From Spartobacteria bacterium (GTDB lineage: Bacteria; Verrucomicrobiota; Verrucomicrobiia; Chthoniobacterales; UBA10450), in NCBI GenBank assembly GCA_003169695.1, contig PNAS01000034.1:96202-160201 (forward strand): a DNA stretch of 64,000 nt, in the 5' to 3' direction. The position numbers were made by a program, and so were the translations under genes. Below, piece after piece: positions 35,142 through 44,379 of this stretch (positions within the stretch are counted from its first letter, which is position 1; each line of letters starts with the position of its first letter). The notes under the pieces were generated by a model. The model ran no database searches and had not been told where the DNA came from. It worked only from the letters and a program-made list of their open reading frames with translations.

Positions 35142-35705
35142 TTAATTTGATTTGGGGGATGAAGTCATTGGTTCGACACCGCGTTTGCTTCGCCACTTGC
35201 GCTCAAGCCAATCGAGGGGGGAGAAGATGAGACACGCCAGTTCGGTGTGCTTCCCAACGAGAAGACCGGGGATCGCCATCAGCTCGCACCCGGGAGCGGC
35301 GCGGACGCCAGCAACCACCAACGAGATGCCGAGGAAGGTGACTGCTGCCAGCTCACCCACTCCGCGACCAAGGATCGGTGACCCGGGGGCGCTGGCAAGA
35401 CACGGCGCGGCTAGTAATCCCCACGCCGCGACGGCTCCGAGGCGCGGGCCAAAGGCGCTGATTCGTCGCGATATAACGATATGGATGAGGCTGTAGACGC
35501 CGATCAACCCAAGCATCACCAGCAACACCTCCACGGAAACTCGCGCCGGAACTTGGAAGTAAACAGGCGTCACGTAAACCATCAGCGCGAGGCCGAGCAG
35601 GATGCGGAGCACACGCCCCACCGGCGGGGCGTGCCGAGGTTGCTGGAGCAACGGCTGAGAATCGAGGGCGCCCTTAGTCACATTTTGTGTAGCCTTGTCC
35701 TTCAT
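35142..35705 (-). CDS. Hypothetical membrane protein, 187 aa
   Basis: Hydrophobic helices are seen at VLRILLGLALMVYVTPVYF, VEVLLVMLGLIGVYSLIHIVI, LGAVAAWGLLAAPCLASA and AAVTFLGISLVVAGVRAAPG. The charged N-terminus is about 30 residues. A later segment (GCELMAIPGLLVGKHTELACLIFSPLDWLERK) is notable but I do not recognise the family. It is monocistronic, followed by the start of the methyltransferase region on the same strand after about 110 bp. Confidence 0.62.
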   Translation of the reverse strand: MKDKATQNVTKGALDSQPLLQQPRHAPPVGRVLRILLGLALMVYVTPVYFQVPARVSVEVLLVMLGLIGVYSLIHIVISRRISAFGPRLGAVAAWGLLAAPCLASAPGSPILGRGVGELAAVTFLGISLVVAGVRAAPGCELMAIPGLLVGKHTELACLIFSPLDWLERKWRSKRGVEPMTSSPKSN

Positions 35706-36095
35706 AGGTCAAACATGAGCTGGAAATCCAGCTCTTATTTCTTAACTTCGGATGCTATGGCAGCGCGCACGGCCGTATTTGGAGAATCCACGGGCGGGAT
35801 TTCCAGGACGACGGTGAACCGCGCATCCGGGCCGTGGCCGGTCTGTCAGCCGTAACCCCGCTTCGCTTTCACATGCCCCTTATGCTGCGGGAAGAAACCC
35901 GTTTTGTTCAGGACGTATAATATCGAACAGGCGGACGCACCGGAGGCCGATGGGTGTTTTTTTGCTCAAAGTCCACTTCCCCCTTGCAAATCCACGCAAT
36001 ACCATCGAGCACCGAAACTGCAGCGACTCCGAATGTGGATGGATATCCAAAATACGTTGGCCCCGGCCAAAACGGGCCGGGCAATCTAAGGAAGT
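35706..36095. other. Intergenic region without recognised gene
   Basis: About 390 bp with only short frames on either strand. It contains a perfect palindrome, GAGCTGGA then TCCAGCTC at 35717-35734 with a 2-base loop, just upstream of the membrane protein start. Nothing else is recognised. Confidence 0.4.
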
Positions 36096-36656
36096 TTAGG
36101 CGCAGTGTGATTCGCCGGTCTGAATGGGCGGACAGGGAACTGAGCCGTAACTGCAAAACACGCAGCAATCTCCAGCGCGGGGTTTAAGGCGGATGTTACA
36201 TGCGGGGCAGTCGTAGAAGAAGACACAAGCATTGGTGGGCATTGTTTCTTCTGATTTGTGGCCGCAATGCGGACAAGTCACGGTTGATTGCAGAACCGGC
36301 TGATGGCCGCGCCTTGTGCTGACATAATTCCAGAGCGCAGCCGCAATTAAACCCAATAGGCCGCCGTAAAGGGCGGGGAGAGAAAACTCAAAATAGAAGT
36401 GATATGCGAGATTGGCGCAGCCAAGCGTGCCGACGATCAGTGGCGCGGGGTCGCGGTGTCGCCGATACGAAAGCGCCAGCCCTGCCAGAGTCAGGACCGC
36501 GAAGCCTTGGAAAAGGTAGAGGATGACACCTTCGTAGTGTCCGAGCGCACCCAATCCCGCGGCCGTCCCAACGGCAGCGAACAGCGGGAAACAACACGGA
36601 GCCGCGATCGCCGCAATAAGAGCGCCAACCGAACCAATGCGGTCGAGAGACACCAT
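36096..36656 (-). CDS. MerC-like transporter with C-terminal GDCCVxC domain
   Basis: The N-terminal half has four membrane helices with the MerC-type entry SLDRIGSVGALIAAIAAPCCFPLF (Cys pair in TM1). A Cys-rich tail follows: TCPHCGHKSEE, FFYDCPACNIRLKP, and the GDCCVFCSYGSVPCPPIQ signature near the end, a domain often fused to MerC-like proteins and sometimes containing selenocysteine. It probably carries Hg(II) or another soft metal across the inner membrane. The start at 36656 (MVSLDRIG) fits best; 36671 is an alternative. It is divergent from the PiT gene. Confidence 0.82.
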   Translation of the reverse strand: MVSLDRIGSVGALIAAIAAPCCFPLFAAVGTAAGLGALGHYEGVILYLFQGFAVLTLAGLALSYRRHRDPAPLIVGTLGCANLAYHFYFEFSLPALYGGLLGLIAAALWNYVSTRRGHQPVLQSTVTCPHCGHKSEETMPTNACVFFYDCPACNIRLKPRAGDCCVFCSYGSVPCPPIQTGESHCA

Positions 36657-36757
36657 ACGGACACTATGCATTAATCCAGTAGTGCGATCACCTCGTCGAT
36701 CTCTACCGCATTCTTTTCTCGCCTCGCGCTGCGCGGAGAGGCAAATAGGACGAGGCA

Positions 36758-37840
36758 ATGATTTTCCTGCTGATCGTCATTCTCTCGGTTTACGTCTTCG
36801 AATACATCAACGGGTTTCATGACGCGGCGAATGCGATTGCGACCGTCGTCTCCACCAAGGTGATGACACCACGCGTCGCCGTGATCATGGCGGCGGCGCT
36901 GAATCTCCTCGGCGCGCTCTCCGGCACAGCCGTGGCAAAGACCGTCGGCGCCGGTCTCGTCGATACGAATTACGTCACTTCCATGACGATTCTGGCCGCG
37001 ATGCTAGGGGGGATTTGTTGGAATCTCTTCACGTGGTGGTCCGGCTTGCCGACCAGTTCCAGTCATGCGCTCATCGGCGGGCTCTGCGGCGCCGCGTTCG
37101 CCTCGGCCAGCAACAATTGGAATGTGATCAAATGGTCGGTAACGAAAATAGATTCACATGCCGGCAAAACCGCCTGGGACGGGCTTCTCCCGAAAGTTAT
37201 CGTGCCGATGATTGCTTCGCCAATCGCCGGGTTCGTCGGCGGGTTCATTGTCATGACCCTGCTTTTGATTGTCGTGCACAAATGGACTCCGTGGGCGGTC
37301 AACAAAACTTTTGGCAAACTGCAAATATTCAGCGCGGGCTACATGGCGTGGGGACACGGGTTCGCGGATGCGCAGAAGACCATGGGGATCATCGCGCTGG
37401 CGACGTTCACGGCGACGAAGACCGGACAGCTCGAACATCTCCCGCCATTTCTCAGCTTTCTCCACACGCCCAAGTTCGAGATCCATCTCTGGATCAAAGT
37501 CTCGTGCGCGGTAGTCATGGGACTGGGGACGTGGGCTGGCGGCTGGCGCATCATTCGCACGTTGGGACACAAGCTCGTGCAAATGAAGCCGATTCACGGC
37601 TTCGCCGCCGAAGCGACCGGGGCGACGATCCTGCTCGTGGCCGGCAATCTTGGGATGCCCGTTTCAACCACGCACGCAATCACCACCTCGATCATGGGAG
37701 TCGGAGCAGCCAAACCTCATGGCGGCGTGGATAAGGTAGTCGCCGAGCGAATCATTTGGGCATGGATCTTAACCATTCCTTGCGCCGGCGGACTCGCCTA
37801 CGTTTTTCTCCGACTACTGCACCTTGTGATTCCGACGTGA
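36758..37840 (+). CDS. pit: PiT-type inorganic phosphate transporter
   Basis: The 360-residue carrier has about ten membrane helices and the two PiT signatures: NGFHDAANAIATVVSTKVMTPR near the N-terminus and the repeated element PVSTTHAITTSIMGVGAAKPHGGV near the C-terminus. SSHALIGGLCGAAFAS lies in between. PiT proteins import metal-phosphate with protons at low affinity, complementing the Pst systems. It converges on phoU2, with a bidirectional terminator in the 159-bp gap. No Pho box is seen upstream, as expected for a low-affinity system. Confidence 0.93.
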   Translation: MIFLLIVILSVYVFEYINGFHDAANAIATVVSTKVMTPRVAVIMAAALNLLGALSGTAVAKTVGAGLVDTNYVTSMTILAAMLGGICWNLFTWWSGLPTSSSHALIGGLCGAAFASASNNWNVIKWSVTKIDSHAGKTAWDGLLPKVIVPMIASPIAGFVGGFIVMTLLLIVVHKWTPWAVNKTFGKLQIFSAGYMAWGHGFADAQKTMGIIALATFTATKTGQLEHLPPFLSFLHTPKFEIHLWIKVSCAVVMGLGTWAGGWRIIRTLGHKLVQMKPIHGFAAEATGATILLVAGNLGMPVSTTHAITTSIMGVGAAKPHGGVDKVVAERIIWAWILTIPCAGGLAYVFLRLLHLVIPT

Positions 37841-37872
37841 TAGCGATGAGCGGAGCGTCACCCCAATAACGG

Positions 37873-37907
37873 AAAGCCCGCCGAGGAGAGCCAGCGGGCT
37901 TTCGTGT
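37873..37907. terminator. Bidirectional terminator between pit and phoU2
   Basis: AAAGCCCGC (37873-37881) pairs perfectly with GCGGGCTTT (37894-37902), leaving a 12-base loop. The T-run is short in the plus direction (TTTCGTGTT), while the minus direction has TTTCC. It separates two convergent operons. Confidence 0.65.
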
Positions 37908-37999
37908 TAACCTAACCCAATAACCGGTGACCGTCGGAGGACGGTAGGAAGCACGACGCGAATTATGTCGGCGCTCTCTCAGCGCAATCGGCTGGGAGA

Positions 38000-38680
38000 T
38001 CAGAAGGAACTGCCGGCGTGTCGAATGTCTTCTGCCGCTGTGGCGTAAACGGCCTCTTCACCGATGTTCTTGGCGTGATCGCCGACGCGTTCGAGATGGC
38101 GCGCGATAAACAGCAAGTTCAGATAATCGCGGATTCGGTCCGGCTGCTTCGCCATGCTGATGGTGAGGTTATCCGCTATATCAAGGTTCATTTGATCAAT
38201 CTCGCTGTCGCGGACTCTAAGTGATCGGGCGAGCGCGACATCCCCATCGGCGTAGGCACGGACGCTATCCCGAAAGAGGCCGGTCGCTTCCATAAACATC
38301 GGACCGAGCGCGCCTGCTTCATCGAGTTCCGGTTCCATACTCAGGTTGCGCGAGCGGCGCGCAATCTTGACGGCTTGATCGCCGATCCGTTCCAAATTGC
38401 TGCTCAGCTTCATGGCCGACACCACCTGGCGCAGATCAGACGCCACCGGCTGATAACGCAGGAGAAGGTCAATACCATTTTGATCGACGGTTTTTTCGAG
38501 CGAATTGATCTCTTGTTCGTCCGAGATGGTGATAGCGCACAATTGCGGATCGCGATCGAAGAGAGAGGTCATGGCGTTCTGGAGATTGCGGTCGGTCAGG
38601 CTCGCCATCATCAAGACATCGGCGCGGAGCGAATCCAAGGCTGCGTCGAAATCGTGAAGGATGTGCCGGGATTTGACCAT
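38000..38680 (-). CDS. phoU: Second phosphate signalling protein PhoU
   Basis: The ATG at 38680 starts MVKSRHILHDFDAALDSL, like PhoU1. The two metal-binding motifs are MKLSSNLERIGDQAVKIARR and LFIARHLERVGDHAKNIGEE. It closely resembles PhoU1 throughout, including LLLRxQPVASDLRxVVSAMKLSSNLER. It is the last gene of the second pst operon, 4 bp after pstB2. The longer open frame overlaps pstB and is not used. Confidence 0.92.
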   Translation of the reverse strand: MVKSRHILHDFDAALDSLRADVLMMASLTDRNLQNAMTSLFDRDPQLCAITISDEQEINSLEKTVDQNGIDLLLRYQPVASDLRQVVSAMKLSSNLERIGDQAVKIARRSRNLSMEPELDEAGALGPMFMEATGLFRDSVRAYADGDVALARSLRVRDSEIDQMNLDIADNLTISMAKQPDRIRDYLNLLFIARHLERVGDHAKNIGEEAVYATAAEDIRHAGSSF

Positions 38681-38684
38681 GCGC

Positions 38685-39530
38685 TCAACCGAATCGTCCG
38701 GTGATGTAATCCTCGGTCTTCTTTTCCTTCGGTTGACTGAAAAGTGTTTTCGTATCGTTGAACTCAATCAACTTGCCCACATAAAAAAAGGCGGTCTTGT
38801 CCGAAACCCGGCTCGCCTGCTGCATGTTGTGGGTGACAATCACAATCGTGTAATTGGATTTCAGCACACCGATCAGTTCCTCGATCTTCATCGTCGCGAT
38901 TGGATCCAACGCGGACGCCGGTTCGTCCATTAGCACGACTTCCGGCTCAACCGCGATCGCACGAGCGATGCAAAGGCGTTGCTGTTGACCCCCTGAGAGG
39001 CTCATGCCCGGCTTCTTGAGGTCGTCCTTTACTTCGTCCCAAAGCGCAGCCATCCGCAGCGACTTTTCCAATCGCTCGTCAAGCAAGCTGCGCTTGCGCA
39101 GTCCGTTGAGTTTGAGACCAACCGTAACATTCTCAGCGATGGACATGGTCGGGAAAGGGTTCGATTTCTGGAAAACCATTCCGACGCGGCGACGCACCGC
39201 TGCAGGATCAACACCTGCCCCGTAGAGGTCCTCCCCTTGGAATAGGACTTTCCCTTCAACGCGCGTGTGCGGCATAAGCTCGTGCATTCGATTCAGGCAG
39301 CGCAAAAACGTGGATTTGCCACATCCACTGGGACCGATAATCGCCGTAATCGTCTTCGAGGGAATATCAATTGTGACGTCGTTGATCGCCTGCTTCTGTC
39401 CGTACCAAATCGACAAGTTCTGCACTTTGAACGCGGGGACTTCCGTCGGCGCGACGGTCGGTAAGTGCGTCCCTTGATCAGTGACCTGCTGTGACATGGA
39501 GTTTGGTGATTGCACGGCTGTTTCGATCAT
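38685..39530 (-). CDS. pstB: Phosphate ABC transporter ATPase PstB (second copy)
   Basis: Walker [11 protein letters not shown]-loop [14 protein letters not shown], signature [15 protein letters not shown], Walker [13 protein letters not shown] and switch His [10 protein letters not shown] are complete; the end ITGRFG is shared with PstB1. The ATG at 39530 has AAAGAGG about 7 bases upstream and overlaps no Pst protein; another ATG at 39554 would overlap pstA2. It belongs to the second operon. Confidence 0.94.
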   Translation of the reverse strand: MIETAVQSPNSMSQQVTDQGTHLPTVAPTEVPAFKVQNLSIWYGQKQAINDVTIDIPSKTITAIIGPSGCGKSTFLRCLNRMHELMPHTRVEGKVLFQGEDLYGAGVDPAAVRRRVGMVFQKSNPFPTMSIAENVTVGLKLNGLRKRSLLDERLEKSLRMAALWDEVKDDLKKPGMSLSGGQQQRLCIARAIAVEPEVVLMDEPASALDPIATMKIEELIGVLKSNYTIVIVTHNMQQASRVSDKTAFFYVGKLIEFNDTKTLFSQPKEKKTEDYITGRFG

Positions 39531-39543
39531 GCAGCAGCCTCTT

Positions 39544-40404
39544 TCATAGAACACGAAATGCTGGGTTACGAGTGAGAAGGCGGACCACTATGTTGATAAA
39601 AAAGATCCCGACGATAAGCACCAGCGCACCGGCCCAGGCCTGCCGGTGCCAATCTTCGTAAGGCGAGATGGCGTAGGTGAAGATTTGTAGCGGCAGGGCT
39701 GCGATCGGTTCGCGAAGGCTGTGATTCCAGAAGCGGTTCCCGAATGCGGTGAAGAGTAGCGGTGCCGTTTCACCGGCGACACGCGCGAGCGCCAGGAGGA
39801 TGCCGGTGACGATTCCTTTGGAAGCAGTCTTCATCACTATGTGCACAATTGTTTTCCAACGGCTGATGCCGAGGGCGAGCGCAGCCTCTCGATAGCCGTT
39901 GGGCACGAGCAGGAGCACTTCCTCCGTCGTACGCATGATCAGCGGAATCATAATCAGACCGAGCGAGAGTCCCCCGGCGTAGGCCGAGAAGCTTTTGAAT
40001 CTCAGAACGACGAGGCCGTAGACGACCACGCCCCAAATGATGGATGGGACGCCGTTCAATACGTCCGCGATAAAACGCAGCATCCTGTTGGAGCGTGCCG
40101 ACCCGTATTCGGCAAGATACACCCCGCCAAGCACGCCCACCGGCACTCCGATCAAAGCAGCGATCCCGAGCAACTCCGCGGTGCCAACGATTGCGTTTAC
40201 CATACCGCCGCCAGCTTCACCCACCGGCTTCGGCAATTGAGTGAAAAAGCTAAGATTGACCGCACCCGCACCGCTACGCACCAGATGAAAGAAGACGAAC
40301 CCGAGCGGCGCAACTACGAGGATAGCGGCGATAAAACTCAGCGCCGACACGATCGCACTTTTGATCGTGCGCCACCTCCGATTATTGCCGGGCGTCGATT
40401 GCAT
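39544..40404 (-). CDS. pstA: Phosphate ABC permease PstA (second copy)
   Basis: This 286-residue PstA has the usual size: TM1 [23 protein letters not shown], a short periplasmic loop, then the permease core with [23 protein letters not shown] and [21 protein letters not shown]. It lacks the extra domain seen in PstA1, so the two systems differ in build. It begins 2 bp after pstC2. Confidence 0.93.
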   Translation of the reverse strand: MQSTPGNNRRWRTIKSAIVSALSFIAAILVVAPLGFVFFHLVRSGAGAVNLSFFTQLPKPVGEAGGGMVNAIVGTAELLGIAALIGVPVGVLGGVYLAEYGSARSNRMLRFIADVLNGVPSIIWGVVVYGLVVLRFKSFSAYAGGLSLGLIMIPLIMRTTEEVLLLVPNGYREAALALGISRWKTIVHIVMKTASKGIVTGILLALARVAGETAPLLFTAFGNRFWNHSLREPIAALPLQIFTYAISPYEDWHRQAWAGALVLIVGIFFINIVVRLLTRNPAFRVL

Positions 40405-40406
40405 TC

Positions 40407-41402
40407 TTATTGGACCGCACGCGTAGTCGTCGCGCCGGCCATGGTCTTAATGAGAACCTGGGCGATCAGGTTCGCGAGAATCGTGATGCCAAAAAGCACC
40501 AGCCCCACTTCGAACAAGGCCTGCAGGTACAGGTCAGTAGTCGCTTCCGTAAATTCATTGGCGATCACACTGGCCAGCGTGTAGCCAGGCGCGAAAAGCG
40601 ATGCTTTGATTTGCGGGGTATTACCGATCACCATCGTGACGGCCATCGTTTCGCCCAGGGCGCGCCCAAGGCCGAGGATAACCGCGCCCGCAAGCCCTTT
40701 CTTTGCATAACTCAGAACCGCAATGCGCGTCACTTCCCAGCGGGTTGCGCCCAGCGCATACGCTGCTTCGCGCTGCAAGTTGGGGACGCTGCGGAGAATC
40801 TCACGCGACACCGAGGTGATTATTGGCAGAATCATGATTGCGATGATTATGCCGCCCGCCAACATGCTGATGCCGTAGATCGGTCCCTCGAAAAAAGGCG
40901 TCCATCCGAAGAGCGTCTTGAGCAGAGGGAACGGATGAGCTTTCAGCCATGGGATCATTACGAAAATACCCCAGAGGCCGAGAATGACGCTCGGAATCGC
41001 TGCCAGCATTTCGATCAGCGAAACGAGCGGTTGGCGAACCCAAAGCGGTGCGAGCTCGGTAAGATAAACGGCAGTGGCGATGCTTAACGGGACGGCAATG
41101 ATCAAGGCGATGAGCGACGAAACGATGGTGCCATAAATAAACGGCAGCGCGCCGTACTGCTCGGCGACCGGATCCCAAGTCGAGGTTGTGAGGAAATGAA
41201 AACCGAACTTCGCTATTGCCAGCTGTGAGCCTCGCGCGAGCTGCCAACCCACCAAGAAAACCAGAGCGATTACCGCCAGCGCCATCGCTAGCGTGAGCCA
41301 CTCGAATGCGCGGTCGCCAAAACGCGAGGGTCGCGACATTTGCGTCGCGAGGCTCGGTTGCTCGGTTTCGCCGGGAATACTGGGGCGTGTGACCACATTC
41401 AT
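40407..41402 (-). CDS. pstC: Phosphate ABC permease PstC (second copy)
   Basis: A normal-size PstC of 331 residues: TM1 LTLAMALAVIALVFLVGWQL, then [64 protein letters not shown] and LGLGRALGETMAVTMVIGN. It contains no large insertion, in contrast to PstC1. It lies 35 bp downstream of pstS2 and 2 bp upstream of pstA2. Confidence 0.94.
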   Translation of the reverse strand: MNVVTRPSIPGETEQPSLATQMSRPSRFGDRAFEWLTLAMALAVIALVFLVGWQLARGSQLAIAKFGFHFLTTSTWDPVAEQYGALPFIYGTIVSSLIALIIAVPLSIATAVYLTELAPLWVRQPLVSLIEMLAAIPSVILGLWGIFVMIPWLKAHPFPLLKTLFGWTPFFEGPIYGISMLAGGIIIAIMILPIITSVSREILRSVPNLQREAAYALGATRWEVTRIAVLSYAKKGLAGAVILGLGRALGETMAVTMVIGNTPQIKASLFAPGYTLASVIANEFTEATTDLYLQALFEVGLVLFGITILANLIAQVLIKTMAGATTTRAVQ

Positions 41403-41437
41403 AACCAGCTAGCTCCGGGCCGGAGATTCCGAAGCGG

Positions 41438-42457
41438 TCACATCTTGATTTCGTCAATTCGCTGCAAGACGCGCTTCTGCAGGTTTTCTGGGAGCGGCGC
41501 ATATTGGAGATCCTGCGCCATCTTCTCGCCGTCCTTGGCTGCCCACTTCAAGAATTCCACGAGCTTCTTGCCTTTCGCTGGGTCTTTCTGCTTCTCGTAA
41601 ACGAGTAACCATGTCGCGCCGGCGATCGGGTAAGCATCTTTGCCTGGAGCGTTCGTGATCGAGAAACGAAAGTCGTCTGGAATTTGAGCAGTTGCCATCG
41701 CAGCGGTGATTGAGGCCAGCGATGCTTTCACGAATTCGCCGTCGGCATTCTTCACGTCCGCGTACGGCATCTTGTTTTGCACAGCATAAATCAGCTCGAC
41801 GTAGCCGAGCGCCCCCGACGTTTGTTTGATTTGACCCGCCACACCCTCGTTGCCTTTACCGCCAATGCCGGTGGGCCAGTTTACCGAGGTATTGGTTCCG
41901 ACTTTCTGTTTCCACTCCGGACTGACCTTGCTCAGGTAATCAGTCCAAATGTAGGTCGTGCCGCTGCCATCGGAACGATGCACAACAATGATTTCCTGGT
42001 CGGGAAGTTTCACGCCGGGATTCAAGGCGCCAATCTTCGGATCACTCCATTTCTTGATCTGCCCGAGAAAGATTCCGGCGATCGTTTCACCGTCGAACTT
42101 AAGCGCGGGATCCCCTGGCAGGTTGTAAGTAACAACGTCGGCACCCGCGACGGTTGGGATGTGCAGAAGTTTGCTGGGCGCTTTTGAAAGATTGTCGTCA
42201 CTCATCGGCCCGTCGGAGGCGCCGAAATCAACGGTTTGCTCGAGGATTTGCTTTTGCCCTCCACCGGAGCCGATCGATTGATAATTGAAGCGAACTGACT
42301 GATCGACCTTTGCGTATTCGTCGAACCACTTTGAGTAGATCGGATACGGGAAAGTAGCGCCCGCTCCGTTGATCATCATCTGGGCCGAGACACTTCTTGC
42401 GCAGGCGACCAACAGGCCGAACGCTAAAAGTTTGCCAAGGATTTTCTGGAATTTCAT
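41438..42457 (-). CDS. pstS: Phosphate-binding protein PstS (long type)
   Basis: The ATG at 42457 begins a signal peptide (KILGKLLAFGLLVACARSVSA). The 339-residue protein then shows classical PstS motifs: INGAGATFPYPIYSKWFDEY, FNYQSIGSGGGQKQI, VDFGASDGPMSDD, VVHRSDGSGTTYIWTDYLS and GALGYVELIYA. This is the E. coli-like type and belongs to a different subgroup from the short PstS at 15.6 kb. A candidate PhoB site lies about 170 bp upstream, after the porin. Confidence 0.94.
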   Translation of the reverse strand: MKFQKILGKLLAFGLLVACARSVSAQMMINGAGATFPYPIYSKWFDEYAKVDQSVRFNYQSIGSGGGQKQILEQTVDFGASDGPMSDDNLSKAPSKLLHIPTVAGADVVTYNLPGDPALKFDGETIAGIFLGQIKKWSDPKIGALNPGVKLPDQEIIVVHRSDGSGTTYIWTDYLSKVSPEWKQKVGTNTSVNWPTGIGGKGNEGVAGQIKQTSGALGYVELIYAVQNKMPYADVKNADGEFVKASLASITAAMATAQIPDDFRFSITNAPGKDAYPIAGATWLLVYEKQKDPAKGKKLVEFLKWAAKDGEKMAQDLQYAPLPENLQKRVLQRIDEIKM

Positions 42458-42753
42458 AGGTGTTTGATTATTGCGCGTAGCGAGAATTGGGGGGACAAAG
42501 ATTAACGTTTCGGAGTTTGGATTGTTCATATGGTTGTGTGGGATTCCCGACCGCCGGTGGGTGCTTTTGATCTGCTGATTTCTTCCTCAGAGTGCACGGG
42601 TGCCCGGGACGGAGTCAAAAATTTTAGTGTCACGTTTCCGTGACGGAAAATTGCACGAGTTACAGCCGGCCGCTTTAGAGAGGGAAGGCGTCCGCAGACG
42701 GTTCGGACATCTGCGGAATGCATTTCTTAACCTAACCTGCGGCTGTAATTTAT
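42458..42753. other. Control region between porin and pstS2
   Basis: No gene is recognised in these 296 bp. It contains the inverted GTCAC/GTGAC site described separately and separates the porin from pstS2, so pstSCAB-phoU2 probably has its own promoter here. Confidence 0.45.
42629..42644. promoter_or_regulatory. Candidate PhoB site upstream of pstS2
   Basis: GTCAC at 42629-42633 and GTGAC at 42640-42644 start 11 bp apart, forming an inverted pair, the same geometry as at phoB. It is about 170 bp before the pstS2 ATG, farther than the other sites. Confidence 0.4.
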
Positions 42754-44235
42754 TCAGAATTTGAAATTCAGATCGGCCTGAAATAGTTGGTACTTGTCGA
42801 GGGCGTTAATCCCGATGTCGCCGACGCCGCCAGTGCCTAGGTTGCGGTCTGCGCGATGTCCGTATCCATAGGTGAGGTTGGCCGTAACCGCGTCCGAAAC
42901 CGCATACCCCAACGTGACTGCTACGCCTTCGATATTGACCCGACTATCAAAGAGGTCGGAGTCCACCAAATTGGGATCAAGCGCATATTGCTCGGTATGC
43001 TGCCAGAAAGCGCTGAGAGCCCAGTCGTTCTTGGCCTTAATCTTACCGATCCCGAAGCCGATTTGATAGGCATAGCGCTGGTCTCCTTCGTCGGGATGGC
43101 CCGCGGCGGCTGCGCGCTCGTCTCCATCCAGGTTGACGGCAAAATCGCCGAAGATTCGCATCGGTATCTTCCCAATCTTCCACCCGAACTCCGCCGGCAT
43201 CTCGAATACCAGAAGATTGTTCACTCCGGTTTGGTTCGGCACGACGGTCGTTGTACCTCTCCTAAATGCCGGATCGCCGACGAATGTCGTGTTAAATGTG
43301 TCGCCTGCTCCAGTGTAGTTATAAACAGTCGGCGCAAACTGGAAATACATGTCCTTGGTGAAGTTGAACTTCGCGCCCACCTGCCAACCGAGTAGGAATG
43401 CATCGGTGTTAGGAACCCCTTGCGGCGATGGCCCGATCGGATTCTCCGGGTTTGCATCGTCGTAGACGAACTGCCCAAAGTTGACGAAAACATCGATCGT
43501 CATGCCCGAAGGGGCGGCCGCGATGACTTCCTTGCCATCTTTCGACTCCACCGATTGCGAAGGCCCGCTACCGCCCAGCGCGAAGGTATGCTTCCATTGT
43601 TCGGATAGACCTTCGGGATTGATGTCGGCGTCCCACACCATGGACGTGGTGACGAACGGATTTTGCAGCTTCCCCGCTATAAGTGTGATGTCCTTGAAGC
43701 CTTTGTACCCCAGGTAGACTTGACCGACGTTGATACCGTCACTTCCTTTTGCGAAAGGCCCGCCGCCGCCTGGTGAACTGGACGACGTGTCATCTCCGAA
43801 GGTAACGTTCGTACTGCGCGGACTTTGACTTGTTTCCAACCGGATGTTAAAAAACCAATCGTCGGCCAGCGTGCCGCGCAACCCTAGGCGCAGACGGTAT
43901 CGTTCACGGTTTCGCTGTTGAGTGTCATGCGGTCCGTTGATTAGGTCGTTGTTACCGGTTTCCCCGTTACGAACCTCATAACGGACGCGCGCATCTCCGT
44001 AGAGCTCGAGCTCGGTGAGAGGTGTCGAAAGCTTCAATTTTGATGCGCTGCTTGTAGTTGGGGGCGGATTTGTCTTTGCCAAGTCAACTCGAACTTCAGC
44101 CGCATCTTTTTCGGTGATGATGTGTTTGCGCACGAGTAGATCAAGCAAGGCGCTTGAGTCTTCGCCGTGTGCAGGCGGTGTGCTCAACACAAGGCTCGCC
44201 GCGAGCCCGACGAACATTAGTTTCCTACCGAACAT
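42754..44235 (-). CDS. Outer-membrane porin, putative phosphate-regulated
   Basis: A signal peptide (KLMFVGLAASLVLSTPPAHG) is followed by a short helix (LLDLLVRKHIITEKDAAEVRVDLAK) typical of the putative-porin family, then a beta-barrel with LYGDARVRYEVRNGE, RYRLRLGLRGTLADDWFFNIRLETSQSP and a closing strand KYQLFQADLNFKF that ends in Phe. The 493-residue protein is not closely like OprP, so the phosphate role rests on its place at the head of the pst operon and three Pho half-sites in front. The ribosome site AGGAG is 9 bases before the ATG. Confidence 0.85.
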   Translation of the reverse strand: MFGRKLMFVGLAASLVLSTPPAHGEDSSALLDLLVRKHIITEKDAAEVRVDLAKTNPPPTTSSASKLKLSTPLTELELYGDARVRYEVRNGETGNNDLINGPHDTQQRNRERYRLRLGLRGTLADDWFFNIRLETSQSPRSTNVTFGDDTSSSSPGGGGPFAKGSDGINVGQVYLGYKGFKDITLIAGKLQNPFVTTSMVWDADINPEGLSEQWKHTFALGGSGPSQSVESKDGKEVIAAAPSGMTIDVFVNFGQFVYDDANPENPIGPSPQGVPNTDAFLLGWQVGAKFNFTKDMYFQFAPTVYNYTGAGDTFNTTFVGDPAFRRGTTTVVPNQTGVNNLLVFEMPAEFGWKIGKIPMRIFGDFAVNLDGDERAAAAGHPDEGDQRYAYQIGFGIGKIKAKNDWALSAFWQHTEQYALDPNLVDSDLFDSRVNIEGVAVTLGYAVSDAVTANLTYGYGHRADRNLGTGGVGDIGINALDKYQLFQADLNFKF

Positions 44236-44346
44236 TATTTTATTTCTCCTGGTTTGTGGTTTGGCCGCGATGGGTTAAGCACGGCGAAATCATTTCGATT
44301 CGTCGCGGTCGTATTCTGACGACGGCTCGGAGGCTGACAGGCGATT

Positions 44347-44373
44347 GTTACAACCGTATGACGGCCAGGTGAC
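44347..44373 (-). promoter_or_regulatory. Candidate Pho box upstream of porin, three half-sites
   Basis: Read on the minus strand, GTCA starts at 44373, GTCA at 44362 and GTAAC at 44351, a perfect 11-bp period over three repeats, ending about 112 bp before the porin ATG. This is the same architecture as at pstS1 and supports control of the porin by PhoB. Confidence 0.55.
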
Positions 44374-44379
44374 AGTTGC

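Noticed and set aside
35717-35734. Palindrome as terminator
   Set aside because: It lies upstream of the only neighbouring gene start and its loop is 2 bases, so a terminator role is unlikely.
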